Below the pieces are notes generated by a model that was not told where the DNA came from, made no database searches, and saw nothing but the letters and a program-made list of their open reading frames with translations. The translations under genes were made by a program, and so were the position numbers. A DNA stretch of 26,244 nucleotides, taken from the NCBI GenBank assembly GCA_009176605.1, contig SEYY01019248.1, forward strand, positions 1 through 26,244. The letters are read 5' to 3'. Position 1 is the first letter of the stretch. The number at the start of each line of letters is the position of its first letter. Shown one piece after another: positions 14,280-26,244 of this stretch. This DNA comes from Armadillidium nasatum. Taxonomy: Eukaryota > Arthropoda > Malacostraca > Isopoda > Armadillidiidae.

Positions 14280-16605
14280 TCCTCTAAATAGAAAATTTCA
14301 AAGTTCACTCCACTCATGCTGATAGAGGTGTGGAGAAGGCTAAATCATTCAGTATTCTTAACAATCTGGAACAGTTAACAGACTTTACCTCTACTTCTCA
14401 TTATAATTACGTATTCTATCTCTAACTGACCACAATCTTTAAGCTCTTAATCATAAAACTTTCTCCATTATTCTCACTCTGCATTAAACGTACTTTCTAA
14501 CATTGTTTTTGCTTTAACTGTTCTTGTAGTGAATCCTGCTTTGACACTGATGTGATGAGCAGCTTAATTCTCTCTTAAAATAAATTTTTCATTCCCCAAA
14601 ATCCATGGTTCGATTGCACATGATTTCGTGTCATTCAAATGAGAGAGAATGTTCTTCTGAATTGAAAAAAATTCTCCTTTTCTTATCACTAATTTTCATT
14701 CAACTCTGAATTGTTGCAGGGATATAATTCGATTGGCAATGCATATTTTCATTAAAAGAAAGTGTTCCGACTTCCTTGGTTCTCCTCTTGATTAAAATTT
14801 GCGTCTTGCCAAATATATATTTAACAATTTCAGCAAATTCCTTTTTTTCTTTGTTATTCATTCTGATGAATCTGTAGCTAATACTTCTGCTGAAAAGTCT
14901 AATCTCTTGGGCCCCCTTTTTCTTCCAATTTCACTTTGGACAATTTCTGCATCCCTCCTCCTACTTCTTCTCTAAGATGTCTCATGTCCTTACCAGTGAT
15001 TTTTGACAGGTGTTCAAGTTCCATGTTTTGCAGTTTGCTTCCGAGCTGGTGCATATTTTATTTAACTCTACTCTCTATGCTTAATACTAATACTTTTCCT
15101 TAATGCTGGAAGCACACACATGTTCACTCTATCCTAAAGAAGGGTAGCCACCAACCTTATTCTATCGTCCTATAGAAGGGTATCTATTTAAATATTCCTA
15201 TATCTCACTTGTATTCTATTTAAAATTTTTGAAGTTATTCCTGAATCATTTGGAATCTTTTTCCTTTCTTTCATATCGTCAATATGACTTTCGAAGCTAG
15301 AGTCTACTTTTGACATACTTTCCTATACTGCAGATCCATGTTCTCCTACCCTTAGGGACTACAGGTAGTCTTGTGTGGTTACTCTTGACAAATTCTAATT
15401 TTGACTTATTTTTATGGCATGAATCTTGCTGCTCTCTAATGTTTCCTTCTCTTTGTTTCCTATAGTATTCATGTTCTGCTCTCTAAGCTCCATTATTTGG
15501 GTTTCTCTTCATCTTTCAATCACTTTTCACTGTTTTCGCTCAAATCGCTCAATTTATCAGAATTTTCTGATGGAACGACTTCTTTTCCTTTGGGTTTTTG
15601 TTTTATTCCTCTTTCTGTTTTATCCCTTACTTTTCTCCTACTTTTCATCAAAGACTTCCTCAGCTGCATTTCTATTTCTGTTCATTCATTTGCAAATAAC
15701 TCTACTCTTTATTCTTACTACTAATTTCAAATCAGCACCCTCTTTTACTTCTAGTGTGGCTTCTCGTCTTCTATTTTTAGATTTTATTCTTTCCTATCTG
15801 AATAAGACTTCCTGTTACGGTCATCACAACCTTATGAAATTCAACTCTTTTAAAAATAACCTCTTTATATCTTCTCTAAAACTCCTCCCTATTTTATCTC
15901 CTTCGACTTCTCTCCCGTCTCACATGTGAACAGCATAAACATTCTTGGTCTGAAAATTAACAACAAATTATCTTGTAAACCTCATATCACAACTGTTACT
16001 AATTTAGCCTAAAGGAATCTGCAGGTTCTGTTCAGGTTGAGGAATTTTTTTCTTCTAAACAGATATTCCAATTATATAAGGGTCTTTTTCATCCTTATAT
16101 TAAGTACTTTCACATTTGGAGGGGTTCCAGTTCCAACCTTTTGTTGGATAGGATTGAGTCTGACTAAAAAATTAAAAAGTATCTCCTACTTTCAAACTCC
16201 TTGACTCTCTTATTCTGTGATGTGGCATGGCTCCCAATTCTCTTTTATGTAGATACTACAATGGCAGTTTGTCGAAGAAGTTGACATCTCTCATTCTCCT
16301 CACTTGCGTTACCCTTGCAGCACAAGGGGTGCCTAACATTCACATGAAAATTGTGTGAATATTACAGAATCAAGGCATGCTCATTGTAGTGCCTTCTTTC
16401 CAGACACATCTGTTCTGTGAGACTTACTTCTGTCTTCAATTTTTGCTGTTGTAATAAATTTTCCTCTCTTTAAAATCTCAAGTTCCGCTCACCGGAGGGA
16501 TTTGCGTTAGGATTGGGATTAGGTGGGTTTTCTTTTATTTTATAATATGTTCCCTTCTCAAAAAGGTCCCAGAGGGTGACCGGTGGTAATTTAGAATATT
16601 GTTAA
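14280..16605 (+). mobile_element. Degenerate LINE (family B) inside the zinc-finger gene intron
   Basis: Plus-strand relic colinear with the minus-strand LINE at 20.5-22.7 kb. Readable parts in order are: an endonuclease end (LSLTDHNLLALNHKTF, about 14420), a linker (GYNSIGNAYF, IKRKCSDFLGSPLD, about 14720-14800), RT blocks (SDGTTSFPLG, then LSLTFLLLFIKDFLS, 15560-15665), the catalytic box position (SFANNSTLYSY, 15686-15718), LILLGLKINNKLSCK-like text near 15940, and the C-terminal region (LTSLILLTCVTLAAQG-type, about 16285-16330). The YADD box reads FANN (15689-15700), so both catalytic aspartates are gone. Many stops and indels are present. The 3' end is GTTAATAGTAATAAT, a TAA-like tail near 16600. 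Boundaries are approximate. Confidence 0.75.
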
Positions 16606-16693
16606 TAGTAATAATTTTACATTTAAAACTAAAAGTATTTGAATTTCATTCAGCATTTTATTATCTTCTTCATTTATTTTTTTTTCTGCACAG

Positions 16694-17685
16694 AGCCTCA
16701 TTAGCAATGCAGCAGAAGGAAGGAAAAGGTTCCAGTAGGAAAAGTACATTAAGAAGCAGATCTCGAGGGTCAATAAAGCACCAACGAAATGATTATAGAA
16801 AGTCATCTGGAAAATCTCAGTTGCGAATTTTGTAATTTTAGTTTTAAAAGCGAAGATGAGTTGAAGACTCATTTAAAAACACATAGCAACTTAAAGTTTA
16901 AATGCTCTCGTTGCAGTTTTGAATGTAATAACAAATCAGACCTAAAAAGTCACCTTCCAACACATAAAAATGAAAAGTTATTTAAATGTTCTGACTGTTC
17001 CTATGAATGTAATATAAAATCAGGTTTAAAGAAACACATGCTTACACACGCAAGTGTAAAATTATTTAAATGTTCTGACTGACTGCTCCTATGAATGTAA
17101 TCACAAAGGAAGCTTTAAAATACACATGCTTACCCATGCAAATGTAAAATTATTTAAATGTTCTCAGTGCTCCTACGAAAGTAATCACAATGGAAATTTT
17201 AAAGGGCACATGCTTACACACGCAGAAGTAAAATTATTTAAATGTTCTGTCTGCTCTTATGAATGTAATCACAAGGGAAACTTAAAAAAACACATGCTTA
17301 CTCATGAAAATGTAAAATTATTTAAGTGCTCTGACTGCTCCTTTGAATGTAAAATGAAATCATGCTTAGTAAGGCACATGCTTACACATGTGAATGTAAA
17401 ATTATTTAATGTTATGAATGCTCTTATGAGTGTAATGTAAAAGGAAACTTTAAAACACACATGCTTACACACGCAGACGTTAAATTATTTAAATGTACTC
17501 ACTGCTCTTATGAAAGTAAGAGGAAAGCAAACTTAAAATTACACATGCTTACACATGCAAAAGTAAAATTATTTAAATGTTCAGATTGCTCTTATGAATG
17601 TAATATAAAAAGATGCCTAAAAAGAGACATGCTTAAACATGTAAATTCAACTCCCTCGGAGACTGTTGATCCCCTGGAAATTTGA
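16694..17685 (+). pseudogene. Tandem C2H2 zinc-finger exon (array 2), frame broken twice
   Basis: An acceptor, TTTTTTCTGCACAG, precedes 16694. Ten fingers follow from SCEFCNFSFKSEDELKTHLK (about 16819) to NIKRCLKRDMLKH, then the tail VNSTPSETVDPLEI and a stop at 17683-17685. Unit length, linker (ANVKLFK) and tail match array 1. Two lesions occur: a 4-base duplication (GACT) near 17083-17090 puts TGA at 17080-17082 in finger 4, and one A is missing near 17409 in finger 8. Fingers 5-7 read in the shifted frame and 9-10 in the original, because +4 and -1 net to +3. The last finger has Asp in place of its first zinc-binding His. Before finger 1 no single frame is open: one frame gives a basic stretch (GSSRKSTLRSRSRGSIKHQR) to a stop at 16835, while the finger frame opens only from an ATG at 16789. 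As assembled it would encode at most three fingers and part of a fourth. Confidence 0.8.
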
Positions 17686-18050
17686 TTCCCTCGGGAATTT
17701 TTTTTTTAACTTTACGCCCGTTTAATTGTTCTCTGTGATCAGAATAAGAATAATGATTGGAGAGAGAAGGCCATGGAGGTGTTCTGGTCTAGCAGAGAGA
17801 ACAAAATTCAACTGGGAAAACTCACTCAAAGATGAAGTAAAAGAAAAACATGCCATATAAAAAGTCTGAAGTCTTGGCACCGGCCCTTCTGCCGTTGTGA
17901 GAGAGAAGAGGAGGGATGTTTCTTAGGTGATCCCTTCTCAAGATCACTTGAAAACTGGAGACAAAATATAAAATGTATGAGAGACACTAAGACCCAGACT
18001 CAGCTTCCACCAGATGAATGGTTAAGAGAAATTTTGGGATAAACTAAAGT
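17686..18050 (+). pseudogene. Decayed coding remnant paralogous to 1182-1382
   Basis: This follows the stop of array 2. It keeps the flank seen after array 1 (ATTTGATTCCCTCGGGAATT versus ATTTGACTTCCCTAGAAATT), then AAACATGCCAT, then the segment AAGACCCAGACTCAGCTTCC with CACCAGATGAATGGTTAAG. One frame reads CEREEEGCFLGDPFSRSLEN and DTKTQTQLPPDEWLREILG to a TAA at about 18042. The matching peptide after array 1 is AKTQTLLPPDESLREIS. Upstream, 17740-17860 also has protein-like stretches (DWREKAMEVFWSSRENKIQL; FNWENSLKDEVKEKHAI) in two frames. Protein family unknown. Confidence 0.55.
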
Positions 18051-18900
18051 TAATGGGACAACAGCAAATAGGTCTAGCATGGCGAACTCTGGCCTTTTCA
18101 CTACCAATACTCACGCTACTATTAAATGCAATATATAAATAATATACTCCATTTCCTGTGGTCAAAAAAATAAATAAAAAAATAATTCTAAATAAAGAAT
18201 CTTTTCGTATTTGTATGAATGTCTTTTGATAAAGTTTTAACAAAAAAGAAATTTTTTTTAAGAATGAAATTACAAGACGCTCCATAGATTATACCCCTCC
18301 TCACCCCTCTCCAACTAACCATGAATGGTAAGGAAATTAAATATGCATCAAAATTACTTAGGTTATACTTTTATCAAAGATAAGCTTTGAATGTACATTT
18401 TAAATATATAAAGGAAAGGTAGAAAAAGCTAGATACTTTTAAAATATTTGGGACATAGGATTTGGGAAGCGGATAGAAGACTTTTATTACACCTTTATAA
18501 AATTGTATGACCCCGAATAGAATACTTAATAACCTGCAGTATCAGGAATATAGAGTGACTGCAGGAGCTCTCCTTTTCAGTAGAATCGATTTCTTAGTAG
18601 TAAAAGCTCAAGTGATGACTGAAAATAAGAAGAAAATATTTCGGATTAAAGTATATTAATGCAAAACTGTCAAAACACGGCTGTCCAATAAGAAGTTTTA
18701 TTTTTAACTATTATATTTTTTTATATTACTATCTCCAAATTCCTTCCCTATATTGAATATACTTTTTAAAGAAGTACATTTATCACAAATAGATTTTTCT
18801 GTTACCCCGTTAATCTATAAGTATTTCGTAATGTCTAATTTGATTGTAGTTTTTGTCATGTCTAGAAACTAATATTTTTACCAAAGTTTCTTTTACTTAT
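18051..18900. other. AT-rich sequence, no gene seen
   Basis: The 87-residue minus-strand frame at 18022-18285 has no recognisable features and overlaps the decayed block, so it is not called. Nothing else is identifiable. Confidence 0.4.
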
Positions 18901-18904
18901 GTAT

Positions 18905-19700
18905 GCTCTGCCAGGTTACCAACTTCGGAAAGAAATTTTAAAAATTTTATAGCTATCTCGGAGCTAAAACAGGTCAAAGAAGAAAAAAATAAAGTAAAAT
19001 TTTTAAAAACTGTTTACTAAACTACAAAAAAAAAAATTTTTACGAAATAAAGTGAATTAGGTAAATTAAAATAATGAAAGCATTTTTTTATTTACATATT
19101 TTAATATTTTTGTAACATTAATAGCATTATGTTTATGAGCTGAAAGATCCAGCGTTGGCCAGGTTAGGCCTATTTGCTGGCTGTTATCTTACATTTACCC
19201 TTGTCTTCGTAGTTTCTATATATTAAGCTACGTTAAGTCTAACTAGTTTGTTAGATCTAACAAACTAGTTAGACTTAACCTGGACTTAAAGGGTAAATGA
19301 CGCTAACGGCCTGCAAATAGCCCTAACCACAAACTAATTTTATAAAACCTTGTAAAGAAGAATTTTAATATAATTTACCCAAAATTAAGGAAAATTTAAA
19401 ATAAATAAATTATATACACGAAATTAAATAGTGAAAGTATGTAAATAGTTTTTATATATGTGAATATCGGCTACTTCAGCAGGTAATAATGTTAAAAAAA
19501 AATAAAAAAAAAAATTTCATTAATTTAATATGCCTAATTTTCTTTATTTTGTAATATTATGTCTTCGCAGTTTCTATATATTAAGATTCTTTTTTTAAAG
19601 CTCCGAAATAGCTATAACATTGGCATAAAATTCACTCCTAAAGTCGTACGATGTGTTGCTAAATGATCGTATTTATTACTCTGTTAATTACATTTTTTAT
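18905..19700. repeat. Large imperfect inverted repeat of the unnamed dispersed repeat
   Basis: The left arm (about 18905-19255) is a minus-strand copy: its reverse complement carries GCTCCGAGATAGCTATAAAA, AACCTGGCAGAGCATAC, CTAATTCACTTTATTTCG and CAGCAAATAGGCCTAACC. The right arm (19256-about 19700) is a plus-strand copy with ACTTAAAGGGTAAATG, CTGCAAATAGCCCTAACC, AATATGCCTAATTTTC and GCTCCGAAATAGCTATAAC. The two meet head to head. The right arm is longer by an AT-rich insertion (about 19380-19510). Copy C at 9640-9980 matches the right arm, which shows the dimer is made of two family members. A partial extra unit lies at 19772-19830. Confidence 0.8.
19232..19279. repeat. Perfect 48-bp palindrome
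   Basis: Two 24-base arms with no spacer, centred between 19255 and 19256. The left arm begins GTTAAGTCTAACTAGTTTGT and ends TAGA; the right arm is its exact reverse complement. The palindrome is the junction of the two head-to-head repeat copies. Confidence 0.97.
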
Positions 19701-19838
19701 ATTTTTTTTTTTTTAGTGTTTTTATTTTTTAGAGTATAAAATCATTTTCCGCCCTTCAATTTACGAAAAAAAATGAAATTCAGATCATTTTGCCGTTGTA
19801 GTTTCGATATATTAAGAAAAAATGCTCAGTTGAACACC

Positions 19839-23495
<3,657 letters not shown>

Positions 23496-23499
23496 ATGC

Positions 23500-24230
23500 G
23501 TCCTCACTTGACGACAGTCAGCTCATATATTTCTTTTTAATCTCCTTTTGAAATAGGAAAGGGGCCTAATAACTTTGATCAGATTTGGGAAAATATAGGA
23601 ATCGTAATCAAATTAAATCAAAGGTAGACATGCCTCATACACTGCAATTTGAAGGTGTGTAAGTCAAAGGAAGTTGAGAAAACAGAAATCGGGTGTGTGT
23701 TTTATACTTTACCGGTAGAGTACATGTAAGATTGAATGTAGCGGTGAAGACTGGGGTCAGACTCGGACACTGAAAAGGTGACTATATTGAAAGAAGTGTC
23801 GCACGAGCCATTCTCAATAGAAAAAGTATTCGACGGGAGAGTTCAGAAGATCAATGTCATTTAGTATAGAGAGAGTGACGAAACAATTCGATGGGCAGAA
23901 AGAGACTGTCAAGAATTAATGAGAGGGGAGAGTTGATAAAACGAAAAGTCCTAGATTCCACCTTTTCAAGGAAGGTTGGTTGAGTGGAACCACTCCAGAT
24001 ATGTGAGGAGTACTCCATACAAAGGTGGAGAATGCCTCTATACAGAAGAAGCAACTGGCGTGGCGTGAAGATATTACGAAGGCGCCTTTGAACACCCAAC
24101 CATAGAAGCTTGTCTAGAAAGAGAACTAATGTGATTCTTCTAAGATCAAGAGAAAAAGAAACACCAAGAATATTAAAGACAGACGGTTTGGTTTGTGTTT
24201 TCGAAGATATAGTTGTATGGAAGGTTGTAA
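23500..24230 (-). mobile_element. LINE family B fragment (post-RT C-terminal region)
   Basis: The minus-strand frame 24180-23857 reads SVFNILGVSFSLDLRRITLV, NIFTPRQLLLLYRGILHLCM, EYSSHIWSGSTQPTFLEKVE and SRTFRFINSPLS, the conserved thumb/C-terminal region of the crab-type jockey-like LINEs also seen at 20.5-22.7 kb. Broken continuation runs to about 23500 (RPLSYFKRRLKRNI in another frame). The catalytic RT core is absent. The 5' side joins the TAA-rich tract at 24228. Confidence 0.75.
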
Positions 24231-24500
24231 ATAATAAGTAATAATAATAGGTAATAATAATAAGTAATAATAATACTAACAAGTAATAATAATACTAATA
24301 ATATGAATGAATAAATACTACTACTAATAATAAATAATAATAATAATACAAATAAACATATAATAAAAATAGTAATAATAAATAAGTAAATAAATACCAA
24401 TAATAATAAAAATAATAATAAATAATAATAGTAGTAGCAAATAATGTTAATAATAAATAATAATAGCAATAAGAATAATAATCTAATAATTAATATCAAT
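24228..24500. repeat. TAA/ATA-rich trinucleotide tract, about 270 bp
   Basis: Imperfect AATAATAAT repeats with scattered GTA, CTA and AAAT interruptions, lying at the truncated 5' side of the minus-strand LINE fragment. The apparent hydrophobic frames (LLLLL, YYYY) are artefacts of the repeat. Confidence 0.9.
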
Positions 24501-25028
<528 letters not shown>

Positions 25029-25049
25029 CATTAATTCTATAAAAACAAA

Positions 25050-25440
25050 ATTTATGAATGCTAACAGAGTCTTTGCTTCTAGGAGGGAGTCTTAAAATCT
25101 ATGAATAAGAACAGAGTCTTTGCTTCGAGGACACTTAATTCAATGAATGGGAACATTGTCTTTGCTTTGAAGAGGGAGTTTTGAAGTTTATGAATGGGAA
25201 CAGAGCTTTTGCTTCTAGGATGGAGTCCTAAAATCTATGAATATGAACAGAGTCTTTGCTTCGAGGAGAGTCTTAATTCTATGAGTGAGTACATAGTCTT
25301 TGCTTCTTAGAGGACATTTAAATTTTATGAGCATGAACAAAGTCTTAATTCTATGGGTGGATACATAGTCTTTGCTTCGAGGAGGGAATCTTAAAACCTA
25401 TGAATAGGAACAGAATCTATGAAGACACTTAAATTTTAGG
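25050..25440. repeat. Minisatellite, about 8-10 diverged units of 43-48 bp
   Basis: Each unit contains TATGAATRDGAACAGAGTCT followed by TTGCTTCKAGGAGGGAGTCT and a TTAAAATC-type end. Unit starts fall near 25053, 25100, 25143, 25189, 25237, 25281, 25327 (shortened), 25353 and 25400. Units differ by substitutions and by losses of a few bases, so the array is old. No frame stays open, and coding is unlikely. Confidence 0.85.
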
Positions 25441-25444
25441 ACCA

Positions 25445-26151
25445 TGTTTTCTCTACCCCAATTTAAAATACGAGAAAGATCAGAGGTTAGTTGTTCCAAG
25501 GCTACCATTCTAGAGTCAATTAACTGCCATTAAAATTGAAAGGAGTAATGAAAAGTGGAGTTATTAGCATAGGAGTGGATAAATGATGAAGTAATTGAGA
25601 GGTCATTAATGAAAAGGAGGAAAAAAGTTGTGGATAGAACAGATCTATAAAGAACACAACTATTCATAGATTTAAATTAGGAATGGTTGCCTTCTACAGC
25701 AGCTGCTATCGACCGAAAAGTAAACCAATTCGAAAGAGAGAGTTTGGAAATCAAAGTTTTGTGCTAGATTGTATCAAAGGCTTTTGATATCTCTAACGAG
25801 ACAACGAAAGATTTACAGAAACGCCGAAGAGCGGAGGACTGAGAGTCAAAAAGAAGTGTAAGATCATCAGTAGAGCGCGTTTCACGAAAGCCATACTAGC
25901 GATCGGATAAAAGATTAAAAGATGAGATGTTTCCAAATCTTCCTCTTAAGGATAGGTTCAAAAACTTTAGAAAGAATGGAAGTTGAAGAAATGTAACGGT
26001 AGTTGGAGAGGTGAGAAGGGTCTCCCTTTTCAACAAAGGCTGAATGAGACACGTTTCAGCAAGAAGGAAAGTTTGAAGTAGAAAGACAGAGACAAAATAC
26101 TTTACCAAGGGAAGGTTTTAGAACCATCAGCCTTCTTAGTGTTAATTTTTT

Positions 26152-26153
<2 letters not shown>
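25445..26153 (-). mobile_element. Degenerate LINE RT fragment, minus strand
   Basis: Broken minus-strand frames read FLAETCLIQPLLKRE, SPTTVTFLQLPFFLKFLNLS, then GNISSFNLLSDR with YGFRETRSTDDLT in the next frame after a stop, and FVVSLEISKAF near 25775. These are the RT fingers/palm motifs (SNYRPI, QYGFRxxRSTxDL, DIxKAFD) in heavily mutated form. The fragment is bounded by the minisatellite on its 3' side and by (AT)n array 9 on its 5' side. The catalytic box is not recognisable. Confidence 0.7.

Positions 26154-26244
<91 letters not shown>
26154..26244. repeat. (AT)n microsatellite 9, runs off the window end
   Basis: Alternating A/T with a phase slip near 26235, marking the truncated 5' side of the last LINE fragment. 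Its full length is unknown. Confidence 0.95.

Noticed and set aside
15426..15929. 167-residue Phe/Leu-rich plus-strand frame as a membrane protein
   Set aside because: Neighbouring frames carry recognisable RT motifs (LSLTFLLLFIKDFL, SVHSFANNSTLYS), so this is a degenerate LINE read partly out of frame.
18022..18285. 87-residue minus-strand frame after array 2
   Set aside because: It overlaps the end of the duplicated decayed block on the opposite strand and shows no recognisable motif.
24173..24499. Highly hydrophobic 108-residue minus-strand frame, possible membrane protein
   Set aside because: The Leu/Ile/Tyr run is a direct translation of the TAA/ATA repeat tract.
25050..25440. CRISPR-like array
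   Set aside because: Units are contiguous and diverged with no unique spacers between fixed repeats, and the window is clearly eukaryotic.

Overview
This window looks like AT-rich, repeat-dense nuclear DNA from an arthropod, most likely a decapod crustacean. The evidence is an intron-containing C2H2 zinc-finger gene with GT/AG splice sites, several degraded non-LTR retrotransposons whose reverse-transcriptase (RT) wording I associate with crab and shrimp genomes, a Ty3/gypsy fragment, and nine long (AT)n microsatellites. There is no bacterial-style gene organisation. The species call is inference; no rRNA, tRNA or mitochondrial gene was recognised.

Layout: (1) 1-1074 is the 3' part of a tandem C2H2 zinc-finger array (12 fingers in the window, one frameshift). 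(2) 1182-2234 is a decayed coding region of unidentified origin. (3) 2612-9040 is a repeat mosaic: (AT)n arrays, a minus-strand LINE with RT and a C-terminal CCHC knuckle (4313-6593), a gypsy integrase/LTR fragment (about 7307-7990), and a tandem pair of copies of an unnamed dispersed repeat. (4) 11037-17685 reads as one broken zinc-finger gene. It has a short first coding exon (11037-11147), two tandemly duplicated paralogous exons (12900-13006 and about 13878-13990, each frameshifted), an intron invaded by a plus-strand LINE (about 14280-16605), and a zinc-finger exon (16694-17685) with a +4 and a -1 indel. (5) 17686-18050 repeats the 3' flank of array 1, so arrays 1 and 2 are duplicated blocks rather than just related genes. 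(6) 18905-19700 is a head-to-head pair of the unnamed repeat with a perfect 48-bp palindrome at its centre. (7) 20490-26244 is minus-strand LINE debris, (AT)n arrays, a (TAA)-rich tract and a 43-48 bp minisatellite.

How it works together: the only plausible host genes are the two zinc-finger paralogues, which would encode nuclear DNA-binding proteins. The first has one frameshift in the window. The second looks non-functional as assembled. One-base indels occur in almost every coding-like segment, so either most of this is decayed or the consensus sequence has residual indel errors. The most unusual signals are the shared 3' blocks of the two arrays, the independently frameshifted first-exon paralogues, the palindromic inverted repeat, and the tendency of transposon sequence to stop exactly at (AT)n arrays.
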